Shown here: positions 1 to 10,459 of the stretch, piece after piece
Layout: each line of letters starts with the position of its first letter
Position numbering within the stretch: the first letter of the stretch is position 1
Assembly (NCBI GenBank): GCA_033032175.1
Contig: CM065308.1
Location: 20,765,590 to 20,829,589, forward strand
Length of the DNA: 64,000 nt
Reading direction: 5' to 3'
Source: Saturnia japonica
Lineage: Eukaryota > Arthropoda > Insecta > Lepidoptera > Saturniidae
Made by a program: the position numbers and the translations under genes
The notes under the pieces: model-generated
The model's input: the letters and a program-made list of their open reading frames with translations, nothing else
Told to the model about the DNA's origin: nothing
The model's database searches: none

Positions 1-122
1 CGATATCTAACAATTTGAAAAGCGCACGAAGCAAAGATATTTTTGCCTCTTCGACGCAAGTAAGAGAGCCGCTTACTATTATTAATTTTGAAATAAAATA
101 CCAAATATCTACATATCATTAT
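1..122. other. No recognisable feature
   Basis: AT-rich sequence with no coding signal or repeat that I recognise. Confidence 0.4.
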
Positions 123-469
123 CATTATATTAATACGTGAGAAGAAAACTTCGGACACCTTTTTAAGTGTATTACGTGCTCGGAAGACTGAGATTTGGCA
201 TGGTTAAAGTTTATATGGAGAAGGAGTGCAGAAAGCTAAAATTTATCTATAATATCTGTTACTAATATATTAAATTATATAAATTAATAGTGCAAATCCT
301 ATTCCGACCAGTCCCATTGAACTTAGACCCCCCAAAATATTGACATTGTCACTCAATGAAAGGTCACAGCAAGTGATATAATATTTATTGTCCAGATGCA
401 TACTGTTACTGTTATAGTCTATGGTTAAAAAGTCACTGGTCGAATTTCGATCATTGGGCGACCGCTAGT
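123..469 (+). mobile_element. Non-autonomous Helitron, type 1
   Basis: The segment matches 37129-37391 plus 38000-38096 along its length, including the stretch around GAACTTAGACC and the terminal GCGACCGCTAGT. The 3' end in CTAGT and the lack of terminal inverted repeats fit a Helitron. It shows the uninterrupted form of the copy that carries an insertion at 37392-37996. The 5' boundary is approximate. Confidence 0.6.
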
Positions 470-1613
470 AAAGATAAAGAGATAAACTTTACTTTACGCC
501 AGGCGGGTAAAATGTGTAGGAGCTTACCTACTTCATTATATATTTTATTTATTACTAAATGTTCGATATCGGTATCACCGATTATTCACTACAATAATCG
601 GTATAGGTAACGGGTAAATGATGTATTGTTACATCCTCAAATGAAACACATTTGTACACATTCTTTCGATATCAGGTATGTATTACTTGAGATGAGCTGA
701 CATTCATCGCTTTAGATTATTTATTCCAACCATCTGACATGAGAGGTTTACGGAATGCGGCATGGTTATCAATACAAGACAGACAAATGATAATTCGATT
801 TTTACTATTCCAGAACATTTCTAGCCATTACTCATTACTCATTATGACAAGGCGAGGAAATTTATTAATATTATTATACTATGTTCACCATGAGAATTGA
901 GAAAGGTTGCATGACAAATGTCTAATTTTTATTTTAGATGTTCCTTAATTTATATCGGAAGTCGGTTTTACGATTATCGATTTTTTTTAAAGCTAACTAA
1001 AATCGATACTGCGATTATGCTTTGAAACGATTAAGGGGTGTGTACGCTGTGTAAAATAACAAAAATAAACTATAACACCAATTGAGATTGCAATCCATAA
1101 CACTTGACATACACTGATTTCACATAAGTATTAAGTACCTTAAGGCCAAAAAAAGATGGCAGCATATTCATTTGTCCAATCAATATACTTCGTTCTATGT
1201 AGCTGCAGTAAAAATGTAGAAATTACAAAAACTACTCAAAAATTAAATGTACAAGGGCATTGGATTAATTCAGTTTAATGATTTTTTATAGTGGTCTCTA
1301 ACTTTAATGACCAAAGAATGTAACAATATTCAAGCAAAGAAAAAATTAAAATTCACAAAAATCTTTATAAGAAGATGTCATTTATAATTTTACTGTGCAA
1401 AATGTTTTTATAATATTCATTAGTAACATTTTTTTTTTAAATCATGATAGGTAGGCGAAATGCCTGTTTTTATATTTTATCGAAATTTGAACAACATGAC
1501 AATTTACATTCTATGGATATGTCATACAACCTTTTTTATGATGAACATAGTATAGTTGCATAATTTAATTCAACAACTAAAGGCAAAATATCTGACGGGA
1601 ATTGAATACTTAC
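470..1613. other. Noncoding, presumed STRAD intron
   Basis: AT-rich DNA downstream (in gene direction) of STRAD exon 3. No further kinase-domain exon was found here, so the next exon probably lies left of the window. There are homopolymer runs but no recognised transposon. Confidence 0.4.
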
Positions 1614-1791
1614 TTGTTCAAGCATCTCAGGGCTAAGCCACATAAGGTTGGAGTTGTCATGGTCTGGCGGTGGTAGCAGATGCAAGCGACGCTGCCGCAC
1701 TCCGCGTACCATCATGCTGGCTGCACTGCGCAGGCCGGACAGGCGGGCAGCACCGTTACCACCAATTAAAATGTGACTCGCACGTACACTC
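1614..1791 (-). CDS. STRAD-like pseudokinase exon 3
   Basis: 178 nt from the acceptor TGTTTCCAG to the donor GTAAGT (CAA/GTAAGTATT). It encodes SVRASHILIGG, LSGLRSAASMMVRGVRQRR and NLMWLSPEMLEQ, which line up with the STRAD catalytic and activation segments. It is GC-richer than the surrounding introns. Confidence 0.85.
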
Positions 1792-4480
1792 CTGGAAACA
1801 AATTACTAAAATGAAAAAATTATTTTTATTTGAATTTGTGATTTATAATGTTCAGAAAATATCAGGATAATGGGGGTGTAGCTGTATCGGAGACATGACC
1901 GTGTGTTTTACGTAAATATATGTTCACTCAGACACTTTAATTCTTTTTTTGTTCCTGCCACATCTCTGTCATATTAAGTTTTACGGGTATTACTGGATTG
2001 TTGTTGAGAAATCCTTTCCAACCATATATGGTTTTTATATTTAGATTTGATTTTTTGATGAGTATAGACCAACATTGTATTGTTTTTTTTTTAATTTTTT
2101 AGATCCACTTCCACACTAATATGTACCTATATAATATGATACTTGACAGGAGTTACAAAATGGAAATTGTGATGCGGCGAATCCACCTCAAAACAGTAGC
2201 ACGGCCCACTCCACTACGAGCGATGCATCACTATTCTCACTCAACATAATAATTTCTTTGATCTTAAGTATGTAATTAAAGATAAGTTAAGGTGTTGCAA
2301 TTAAATTTTGGATGTAGATGGTAGCTGCAATGCCAAAATGTATCCCTCAGTTTTGTTTTTGAATTGTCTCAAACTATTTAAGCATATTTAAGGACATTTT
2401 CACATCAAAAACAAACATGAACATTGCTATAGCTGAGAAGTAGAGGACAAAGGCCTGGCTCAATTCCGAACATTAAAATTACCATAAATAAACATTAATT
2501 CAAGTACTGCACTTAATAAATTACTTCTTTGTTATTATGATTTGCCATTTACCTCCTTTAGATTTATACAAGCACCCTCAAACTATCACATATGTGAGGG
2601 TGTGAAAACCGTTCATAATGAATAGTAATATTGTGTCACATTTAGCAATCAAACAATGTGTATTTAGTATTTTTAAACTAGCAAGATGATAATTGTTGAT
2701 AGACCACTGTGGACTTCGAATGGATTTTTATATAGTTAGATCAATCATTAAAGCCTGGCAAACTTTAACTGGCCTGAAAAAAGTATTGTAGTACTATCAA
2801 AGAATACAAAATTGGTTAATCATGGTCCTTTCATTTAATTCCAGTTGCAACATCAACCTTCTATGAAATAAAAGCAGGTGTACCACAAGGGTCTGTCTTA
2901 GGCCCAGTCCTGTACACACTGTACACTGCAGATCTCCCCGAAGTATCAGGTGTTAGTACTGCTACATATGCTGACGATACTGCAATTTTGGCTAGCGACA
3001 GCGATCCTGGTAAAGCATCACTAGCCCTACAGCATGGCCTCGACCGAATAACAAACTGGCTACAAATGTGGCGAATTCAAGTCAGCGCCTCAAAGACCTC
3101 AGCGACCTTTACATTGAGGAAAGGAAACTGCCCACCTGTTCAACTTTAGAACTCTATACTCCCACATAGCGAATGTGTAAAATATTTAGGTCTACATCTA
3201 GATCGGCGTTTAACATGGAAACATCACATAAAGACAAAAAGAGAGGAACCAAACCTGAGATACAGAAATCTGTACTGGCTGGTTGGACGAAACACCAAAC
3301 TATCAACAGATAATAAGTTACTAATATATAAAACAATACTTAAGCCAGTATGGATGTATGGTATACAACTCTGGGGAAGTGCCTGTGACTCCAATATTTC
3401 TATATTACAATGAATGCAAAACATTATCTTGCGCAATATAGCCAATGTACCATGGTGCGTCACAAATGTAGAAATCCATAAATACTTGCACATGAACACG
3501 GTGAGGGAGGAAATCCGAGATACCTCTCTAAAATACCGGGATCGCTTAGAAAACCACCCAAATAAACTAGCAACACAGCTGACCGGTCGCAGCTACAACA
3601 AAAGACTAAAAAGAAAGGACACTATCAAATTGAGTGATGTCCTTGGCTAGTTGGACTTGTAGGGGGAGAAACTCTCAGTGGAGGGTTCACCCACAAAACT
3701 ATATTTACTATCAACACATTTGCTAATAGTTGAACTGATTGCAGATATATGAAACAAAAAAAAAAAAAAAAAATCCAGCTGAGGATCACATGTTAACTTA
3801 AATTTTTGTTACCTGTGTATAAACAGCTGCCTGTGTAAATATTGCAAAGCTTGCAGTACATCTCTTAGTATTATTGCACATGCTAGCTCTGGTAAGCCTT
3901 CTGGGAAGTAACGGTCCAGTATGTCATGGCAAGAACCAAAGCTCATGAGTGGAGAAACAACATAAAGCTCACTGCCATGGACAAATGATGCAAGGTATGG
4001 TAGAATATTTGGATGTTGTAATTCCTTTCTTGTCATGATGTCTTGCTGGGAATAGAAATTTAAAAAATTATTAACTAGTAATTCTTTTTTTTCAAGATCT
4101 TCATAACAGTTAAAATATGAAATAAAATCAGTGTTTCAGGTGATGACCTCTATTTTGTTTGTTAATGACCTTTGACCTGTCCTTATGCCCTAGACATATT
4201 TTATCAGTAAGTTAATCCATTAGTGAATCTAGCAAATAAACTAAAAAGGTTATTTTTATTCTGACCAACAGAACACGGTACCTAGTTCTTTCGAGTGACT
4301 AAAGATTGTTTTTACCTGTATTAAACTGGCATTCTCCTTAATTTTATCCACAAAATACCTCTTGATGGCGACATTAGTGTTTGCAGGTTTATATAAAGCA
4401 GAATAAACAACAGCGGCGCCTCCACAACACTCTGATATTATAGATGTTAGCTGATAGTCGCTCCAGTCTGGGTTAAACAT
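1614..4480 (-). CDS. STRAD/Stlk-type pseudokinase, 5' three exons (partial)
   Basis: STE20-related adaptor pseudokinase. In animals STRAD binds MO25 and the kinase LKB1, activates LKB1 and keeps it in the cytoplasm. Three minus-strand exons, 4480-4316, 4045-3813 and 1791-1614, join in frame (phases 0 and 2) with GT-AG introns to give 192 residues; the human protein has about 430. Visible: N-terminal DYQLTSIISECCGG in place of a regular glycine loop, then VAIK, then QHPNILPYLASFVHGSELYV, then the catalytic-loop region FIHRSVRASHIL, which lacks the HRD aspartate, then LSGLRS in place of DFG, and WLSPEMLEQ where the activation segment ends (APE-like region). The start is the first ATG of the reading frame; an upstream GTG is in frame but unlikely. 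The 3' part lies left of the window. The second intron is 2 kb and holds a LINE. The gene could be the insect Stlk orthologue; any other STE20-type kinase is less likely given the HRS and missing DFG. Confidence 0.85.
1792..2839. other. STRAD intron 2, left part
   Basis: AT-rich intronic DNA. A short stretch near 2440-2465 (AGGACAAAGGCCTGG) resembles the tail of a common lepidopteran repeat; nothing else was recognised. Confidence 0.4.
2840..3773 (+). mobile_element. 5'-truncated jockey-like LINE in STRAD intron
   Basis: Reverse-transcriptase fragment, opposite in sense to the host gene. Readable pieces in order: AGVPQGSVLGPVLYTLYTADLP, the catalytic box YADD (2967-2978), KYLGLHLDRRLTWK, and a C-terminal stretch ending at the stop near 3648-3650. 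A TAG at 3147 and a TGA at 3411 break the frame, so it is dead. A 3' untranslated tail and a run of about 19 A (to 3773) follow. TCCAGTTG (2840-2847) before the element and TCCAGCTG (3774-3781) after it are a likely, slightly diverged target-site duplication. The clade call is from motif memory. Confidence 0.8.
3813..4045 (-). CDS. STRAD-like pseudokinase exon 2
   Basis: 233 nt from the acceptor TTCCCAG to the donor GTAACA. It starts QDIMTRKE and covers helix C to the catalytic loop (LQYLHRQLFIH), splitting an arginine codon as AG/G with exon 3. Confidence 0.85.
4316..4480 (-). CDS. STRAD-like pseudokinase exon 1 (coding)
   Basis: Fifty-five codons from ATG (4478-4480) to a CAG codon before the donor GTAAAA at 4315. 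It encodes the N-lobe with the pseudo glycine loop and a preserved VAIK motif. The 5' untranslated part was not delimited. Confidence 0.8.
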
Positions 4481-5489
4481 TTCCACAATGTAATAATTAT
4501 TAAAAATATCTTTACAGTATACAGTAACGTTACGTGTGATATATTAAAACATTTTGTGGTGTAAGAATTGATTGTTCTATTAATTTAGTATGCGATACAC
4601 AAAATAAAGTTCGATAAAAAATTATAGTAAAAAAATCACTTCAATTCACTTGTTCTAATACGATACAAATTTATATTTATATTTTATTCAACTGACAGTG
4701 ACATACAGTTTGACTTTGACACTGACGTTTTTATTGTTTTTATAATTATGGCTTGTGCCTGTGTAGACAATTTCGCCAATGTCAAATTACAGCTTTTATG
4801 TTACAAAAAAACTTATTACGGAACCTAGGTCCCTAGGTAACCTGTAACCTCCCGGTCGCGGCGGTTGTGTGTAAAGTCCACATTTACGATGGCATGTAAA
4901 GAGCGTCATGTACATGTAGTATGTCTGTTTCTATGTCCGCTTAGATCTTTGCGCAATGGATTTTAATGCGGTTTTCACTACCATTTAGAGAATGTTTTAC
5001 GGAAGGTTATATATACAACACATTTCAATTATGTTTTTGTTTAGCAGAGAAAATTCAATTATTTGTAATGAAGTCGTCATAAAATGATCTTCGGGCGCTT
5101 ACATGGCGTTTGGTGGCTAAACCTTATGAGATACATACATCAAAATAATATTCTAAAGAATTGTAGTTCTTCAAAATGCCTAGACATATGTTTATTTTCT
5201 AAAGTTGACTCACTGTAACCATTTGTCTCTTCAACATAATAATTTAAAATATTATGTTATTTGCGAAACTATTTTCTCTAATTCAGTATTAATCTTTATC
5301 CAGGTAAGTTTATTAGTTAACTTGGGTATTTAATATAGATTAAGATTGTCCGTTATAGTTTTCCATTTATATGAATACCGTTGATATCACGAATTCAAAA
5401 TTATTATCGATCGAAGAAATTCTACCTAAAAAAACATGATAAATTGCGCAAAGCGAGCTAAGCGCACTGTTCGTAACTATGAAGTTACA
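4481..5489. other. STRAD upstream region
   Basis: Should hold the 5' untranslated region and promoter of the STRAD-like gene. A GC-richer patch with CpGs lies at about 4840-4880 (CTCCCGGTCGCGGCGG). No TATA box or initiator stands out. Confidence 0.35.
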
Positions 5490-5738
5490 TAACATATCAT
5501 CACGCCTGTATACCCGAAGTGTTAGGCAGAGGTGTACACCCACAGTTCGCCGAGATTGTTTTAGATTTTATGTAATAGGGGGCGCGCCTACTGCCATTAA
5601 TTGGACACAAAGCCAAACTCCAAGCTTCTACTGATAATTTCATAGAAAAACTCAATAACACTTTGCTCGACTTGGGAATCAAACCTAGGACCTCGAGCAT
5701 ATCAGTCGCGTTTAGGACCACTAAGCTAGAGGCAGTTA
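5490..5738 (-). mobile_element. tRNA-derived SINE, family A
   Basis: On the minus strand the element opens with a tRNA-like head. An A-box-like TAGCTTAGTGG and a B-box-like GGTTTGATTCC are correctly spaced. A body shared with 9479-9707, 14322-14482 and 39003-39241 follows, ending in the conserved CTTCGG-type tail next to CAGGCGTGAT. It is the most complete copy with respect to both promoter boxes. Confidence 0.75.
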
Positions 5739-5814
5739 TAAAGTTATTATCTATCAATATTAAAGCGATAAACTCTAAATCAGTCTTTTTCAAACATAAA
5801 ATACACCATTTTGT

Positions 5815-5910
5815 AAATTGTACCCGTGCGAAGCTGGGCGGGTCGCTGGTATACTATAATATTATATACTTCAAGATATTGTTTGTTTGTTTGAACGCAC
5901 TAAACTCTGG
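5815..5910 (+). mobile_element. Helitron 3' end joined to Helitron 5' end
   Basis: GTACCCGTGCGAAGCTGGGCGGGTC resembles the 3' end of a Helitron. It is followed at once by a TATACTATAATATTATA start and the GTTTGTTTGTTTGAACGCAC subterminal motif of type 2 Helitrons. Only scraps remain of each. Confidence 0.45.
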
Positions 5911-6268
5911 AGCTACCACTCAGATTTTTTTTATTTTTTTTTTTATTGGTGGGGTAATAATCCCCCACCCCCCTAAAAGCCTCTGACACAAATCAGAGAA
6001 CGATGGTGCTATATAATAATTTGTTACAATATTTTTTATCCCACACACTTTCCTCCGACTTTGTCAGCTATTTCCCTACCCCTATGCATCCTTTCTTTAT
6101 TTATTTATTTATTTAAAAAAATTCTTATAACTAGTTACAAAATTCTTACATTAATTCCAATAATACAATAATGTCAAATATAAATTTAAATAAAGTAAAA
6201 TTTTGTACAACAATAGTAATAATAATACCACTCAGATAAAAAAAAAAAAGGTTTTTATCTTAAAGCCT
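5911..6268. other. Low-complexity spacer with LINE-like tail
   Basis: T-runs, a CCCCCACCCCCC patch, and at 6090-6120 a TTTA-repeat followed by sequence like the reversed 3' tail of a LINE (compare 25745-26330). No gene. Confidence 0.35.
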
Positions 6269-6470
6269 ACTAGCTGACCCGTGCAACTTCGTCTGCGTCA
6301 CTTATTAGAGAGAGTGAGGGTTAGATAGAGTGGGTCGTAGGCACCTATATTACAATTCTAAAGGAGCTGAAACTTTCTTTATTTTACCTACGAACCATTT
6401 GAGCACCGTTCGCCCTCCCCTTCCAAATCATTCCGCATAATAAAAATGCGCTCGCAGTACTTCATCTTTA

Positions 6471-6556
6471 CCGCGCAATATTTTTATCCGCGCAATATTT
6501 TTATCCGCGCAATATTTTTATCCGCGCAATATTTTTATCCCCGCGCAATATTTTAT
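6471..6556 (+). repeat. 17-bp minisatellite
   Basis: Four perfect head-to-tail copies of CCGCGCAATATTTTTAT (6471-6538), two extra C, and a partial fifth copy (6541-6556). It sits at the 5' junction of the jockey-like insertion. Confidence 0.95.
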
Positions 6557-7260
6557 TGATCCCGACGATCACATCGAAAATTCGAATAAATATTACACAT
6601 CCGTCTCTCCAAACAGAGCGTGCCAGCGCCCACGCCCGCGTAACCACCGTTCTCTCCGCAGAGGGCGGGCGGTCAATTTCGCTCCAGCACACCCGTCACG
6701 TCCACCCTCTCTAGCGGTAACCCAAGCCTAGGTCCGTTCCTCGGTGTGAAACCCTTGGGTCAGGCAACCGCCCGCGCGATACAAGTGACACTGTACGTGC
6801 ATCACTTAGCTACCTACATACAACACTACACACGTATGAACATACACACGTGCACACCACACAGGTACATAGGTTCTGTGAGGGACCTTTTTTTTCTTTT
6901 TTTACGCTAGTTAGTTAGCGCTAGTTAGTGTAGAAACATTCCGATTACTGAATACACATACGCACGGTTCCTTCCTTCCTCCCAGGAGGAAGGGAACGTG
7001 CCTATGTGTATATTTAGTTAGCTCGAATCGTAGGTGTAGGGATTCGAATAGATCGCGACCTATTTGCGAACGCGACGACCGCCCGAGCCGAGGTCCGGCC
7101 ACTTTGGCACCCTCGTGCGAGTCGTCCACAAAACTTTCGCGGCTGAGTGCCCTCTGCGCTCGCCCCCAAGTCCGGTGAAGCTGTAAAAAGCCGCAGCGGC
7201 TTTAGGGCCCCTAAGGCTAACAGTGTAGTCAGTTCAAAAAAAAAAAAAAAAAAAAAAAAA
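6557..7260 (+). mobile_element. Jockey-like LINE 3' untranslated region with poly(A)
   Basis: GC-rich segment homologous, in opposite orientation, to 51310-51950: shared CTCCAAACAGAG, CGTAACCACCGTTCTC, GAGCCGAGGTCCGGCC and the terminal GGCCCCTAAGGCTAAC followed by 25 A (7236-7260). It is the 3' untranslated part of a 5'-truncated jockey-like element. The short open frames in it are not genes. Confidence 0.7.
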
Positions 7261-7398
7261 CTTCATCTTTATTCCGGCTGAGTGCCCTAAGCGCTCGCCC
7301 CCACGTTCGCTGAAGCTGTAAAAGCCGTCAGAGGCTCCAGGGCCCCTAAGGCTAATAGTATAGTCAATTCATAAAAAAATAATAGTCATAAAAAAAAC
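7261..7398 (+). mobile_element. Second, shorter copy of the same LINE 3' end
   Basis: After the first poly(A) the target motif CTTCATCTTTA recurs. A second copy of the last ~95 bp of the element follows (GGCTGAGTGCCCTAAGCGCTCGC to TAGTCAATTC), then an A-rich tail and CTTCATCATTA again where the Helitron backbone resumes. Confidence 0.7.
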
Positions 7399-7949
7399 TT
7401 CATCATTATTTTGCTGCCGAGTTATTTTAAAACTGTGATATCTCCTGAGATATTTATTGAAATCAAATGATAGAAAGGCCAATTTTGTTCAAAATTAAAT
7501 ACTTGTGATGAATAACGTATTTATTTCGATACAGATTAATACCATGTTTATAAAAACACCTAAGCAAATAATGCATTATTTTAGAACAAATTTAATGCCA
7601 TAAAAAGGTTCTATTGAGAAACCTTAAAAGATAGACATATTCTATCGCGGACTTCTGTTTAGAACTTTTTAGGAGAAACAATTCTGTCACACGTTATTGT
7701 TACGTAACTTTAACCATTTATGCAGCGCACGCAATGGAAGCTCTCAAAAGGAATAAATTTTCCCCGTTTTTGCAACATTTTTCATTCATGCTTCGCTCCT
7801 ATTAGTCGTAGCGTGATGTTATATAGCCTATAGCCTTCTCGATAAATGGGATATCCAACACTAAAATAATTTATCCATTCCAACCAGTACTTCCTGAGAT
7901 TAGTACGTTCAGACAAACAAACTCTTCAGTTTTATAATATTAGTATAAA

Positions 7950-8761
7950 TTTATTTAGGAAGGCTATATAGGCTTTAAAACTTTAAATTGCAGTAATAAT
8001 AAACGTCAATTTGTAAAGTTATAGATAAATAAGGGAGGTGAGAACAACGATAGGCTAGTTACACGGGTGCGTTGGTCGAATAAGTTAAACACTGGTCTAA
8101 CTGTAGGGCACAGTCTGCTAGTGACGTATACACTTCAAGATTGGTACAGGATGGTTAAATTATGAGATGGGGCAGTAAGGGTAAATACCTTAACCGTTAT
8201 AGCTACAGAAAAACTTTGACGAGACTGTCCTTAATTTTTTAGACATGTTCACCCGCATTTATAATTTTTATAAGTGTACAGTCAGCAAGAAAATAATTTG
8301 AACAAAAACTTTTTTTCATGCCAATCGTTCCTGTTTATTATAAGGATCAACTGAGGTTAGTGTACTAAAAATATCAGAAATCGCAAAAACTTTTCCCATA
8401 CATTTCGTAGGAAATCATCGTGGATTCGATAACCTTTTGCAAGAAAACTTATTACTCCAACTTATTTTTATCCTTGATTAAACTTTTTATTATGGATAGT
8501 CTAGAAGCTTCTAAGAAGAATTGACAAAAATAATAAAAACAAGTCAGTTACTTTGCAGTGATATAGGGTCACATATCACATGCGACTAATGCCAACAAAT
8601 CTTTTAAAGAATCTCTAAGAGACGGGTTTTTATTTTTTAAATAATAAGCTTCTAGTTAGTCAAAATCGTTCTGTATTTGAGGTCATCTTTGTTTTAAGAA
8701 TGTCAGAAGTCTTATGGTTCCCACATTATGTAGGCTATCACTGTACTTTCTGAGAAATTAG
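7950..8761. other. Noncoding; possible GNPNAT 3' untranslated region
   Basis: Between 7950 and 8040 there is a scrap of Helitron-like sequence (GGCTATATAGGC). The part next to 8761 would be the 3' untranslated region of the GNPNAT-like exon; an AATAAA-like signal on the minus strand lies near 8625-8640. Confidence 0.35.
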
Positions 8762-8927
8762 TTACAGTTTAAAATGATACCTCATGTTCATGAGGTTAGA
8801 GTTTCCTGGCTTCATTTTGTACCCCAAAGTCTCGTAGAACTTGATCAATTTATCCTTACAGTCGAGTGATATCTTGTAGCATCCTAGCTCTTGAGCCAAT
8901 AACGAAACTGTTACAACGATCTTGTAA
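8762..8927 (-). CDS. Glucosamine 6-phosphate N-acetyltransferase, last exon (orphan)
   Basis: The reading frame IVVTVSLLAQELGCYKISL, then DCKDKLIKFYETLGYK, then MKPGNSNLMNMRYHFKL and a stop resembles the C-terminal GNAT-fold segment of GNPNAT, which acetylates glucosamine 6-phosphate with acetyl-CoA on the way to UDP-GlcNAc (in insects needed for chitin and glycosylation). Key family features are the LGCYKI/SLDC strand and the FYETLGY motif. The homology starts right after ACAAG on the minus strand, a usable but weak acceptor; the residues coded upstream (to 9016) do not fit the family. The frame is intact. No other GNPNAT exon was seen at higher coordinates, and a SINE begins about 80 bp upstream. 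It is either a real terminal exon with distant partners or an isolated duplicate or retrocopy scrap. Confidence 0.65.
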
Positions 8928-9004
8928 AATATATTACTTTCATTAGACTGCAGACGGGACTGGGGCTTTTGGTTAAAATCAAAAAAGTTGTTAAGAATTC
9001 GTGA

Positions 9005-9362
9005 ATAAGAAGTCATGGTTATCGAGACTGGCGAAATATCGATTCGCTATCCACAGGTTCGAACTCCGGCATGTACCAATAAATTTTCGGAATTGTCATA
9101 CATAAACTAATTCAAATTGGTAAAACACTATAGGCTGATGATGAAAGAAAACATCGTGAGGAAACCTGAATGCTTGAGAAATATTCTTGTAGTACCACTG
9201 CACCATATAGGAAAAAACAGGACTGTTGATTTCTTGGCGTTTAAAATTGGCAAAATGTCGTAGGCTGGTGAGTAATATTGAAGCCCGTACCTAACCCTTA
9301 GGAAGAGGTCTTTGTCTAACGGTGGAACAATTACAGGCTGATATTACTATCCATTATTTTAT
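9005..9362 (+). mobile_element. tRNA-derived SINE with conserved GAAAACATCGTGAGGAAACC core
   Basis: B-box-like GGTTCGAACTCC at 9056-9067, then the core GAAAACATCGTGAGGAAACC that I recognise from many lepidopteran repeats, then a tail around AGGTCTTTGTCTAACGGTGG and a TTAT-rich end. Confidence 0.6.
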
Positions 9363-9478
9363 TATTATTACTTAAGAATTAACATGTAAATTAATGTTTA
9401 GGTCTTGCTAAACACAAGCCTCAAAATGCTGTTATTTCGCATCCTAAAGATTAAAAGTATTTTTATTTCAATTAAACA

Positions 9479-9707
9479 TAACATACTATCACGCCTGTAT
9501 TCCCCGAAGGTTTAGGCAGAGGTGTACTAATGTACACCCACAGTTCGCCGAGTATGTTTTTAGATCCCATGTAATAAAAGGGGGCAAGCCTATTGCCATT
9601 AATCGGGCACAAAGCCAAACTCCAAGCTTCTACTGATAATTTCATAGGAAAACTCCAATATCACTTTGCTCGACTTGGAATTCGAACCCAGGACCTCGCT
9701 CATAGCA
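9479..9707 (-). mobile_element. tRNA-derived SINE, family A
   Basis: Close copy of 5490-5738 over the body and tail. The B-box region reads GGGTTCGAATTCC on the minus strand; the A-box end is missing, so the copy is 5' truncated. Confidence 0.75.
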
Positions 9708-10459
9708 GCAATTAACAGACTTCATTAAAGGTTTTTAATAGACTATTACTAAATCTGTATATAATAGTATGTCATGTTTGTTTGTGCTTGTGCAACTAAC
9801 TACGTGGATTTTTATTTTCAAAGGTTTACGTTCGACATTCGAATTAAATTTTTTTTTCATTATTTTAAAGTGAAATCCCAGTCACTCCAAACTTAAGTGA
9901 TTTTAGGAAAGATGATATTTGTAGGATCGGTAGTATAACATAAACATAAAAAGGAATGGATACCCGCTAAGCTGAAAGCGGAGCCGTTTTACAGGTATCA
10001 GGTATCAAAGGTGGAAAAAAACATGCTAACTTATGTCAAAGTAGCAAGGCTAGTTTTTACATATGTCATATATAATATCGTTATAAACAAATATATGCAG
10101 TTGCCAGACACTTCCTATTGTCATAACTTTTGACAGACACTTTAAAAGTCGTAAAAAATGAGGGAATTTACGTCATTTTAGGAAAGCTGAATTTTATATA
10201 TATTAAGTATGATATTTTAAAATATTTTCCAATGAGCCAGACAAATCTGACAGGCCAAACATTCTCCCAGACTCGTTAAACGTTCCGCTGTGCGAGGAAA
10301 CATGACAGCATTATTGAAGTCAATTCAATATTATTTCTATTTAAATGTTATTATATTGTTCATTTACCCTTACTACCCCATCTCAAAAATACAGGATAAT
10401 GTTTTTTTTTTTTTTGTTGCGTTATCACATTATTGAATACTATTTTATTGACATCACGC
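9708..10459. other. Noncoding spacer
   Basis: AT-rich. At 9762-9800 (TATAATAGTATGTCATGTTTGTTTG) there is a possible Helitron 5' scrap. No gene was recognised. Confidence 0.35.

Larger units (their letters stand above)
6269..7949 (-). mobile_element. Helitron, type 2, carrying nested jockey insertions
   Basis: On the minus strand it begins at about 7949 with TATACTAATATTATAAAA and ends at 6269 with GTTGCACGGGTCAGCTAGT, the classic ends of a lepidopteran Helitron. The body (7400-7949) matches 15990-16485 and 62600-63032. The element is split by a foreign insertion at about 6471-7395. It has no helicase gene and is non-autonomous. Confidence 0.75.

Noticed and set aside
5663..5986. 107-residue plus-strand frame
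   Set aside because: Lies across a SINE and Helitron ends; no protein signature.
6471..6556. Short regular repeats considered as a CRISPR array
   Set aside because: Units are head-to-tail without spacers, in a eukaryotic transposon context.
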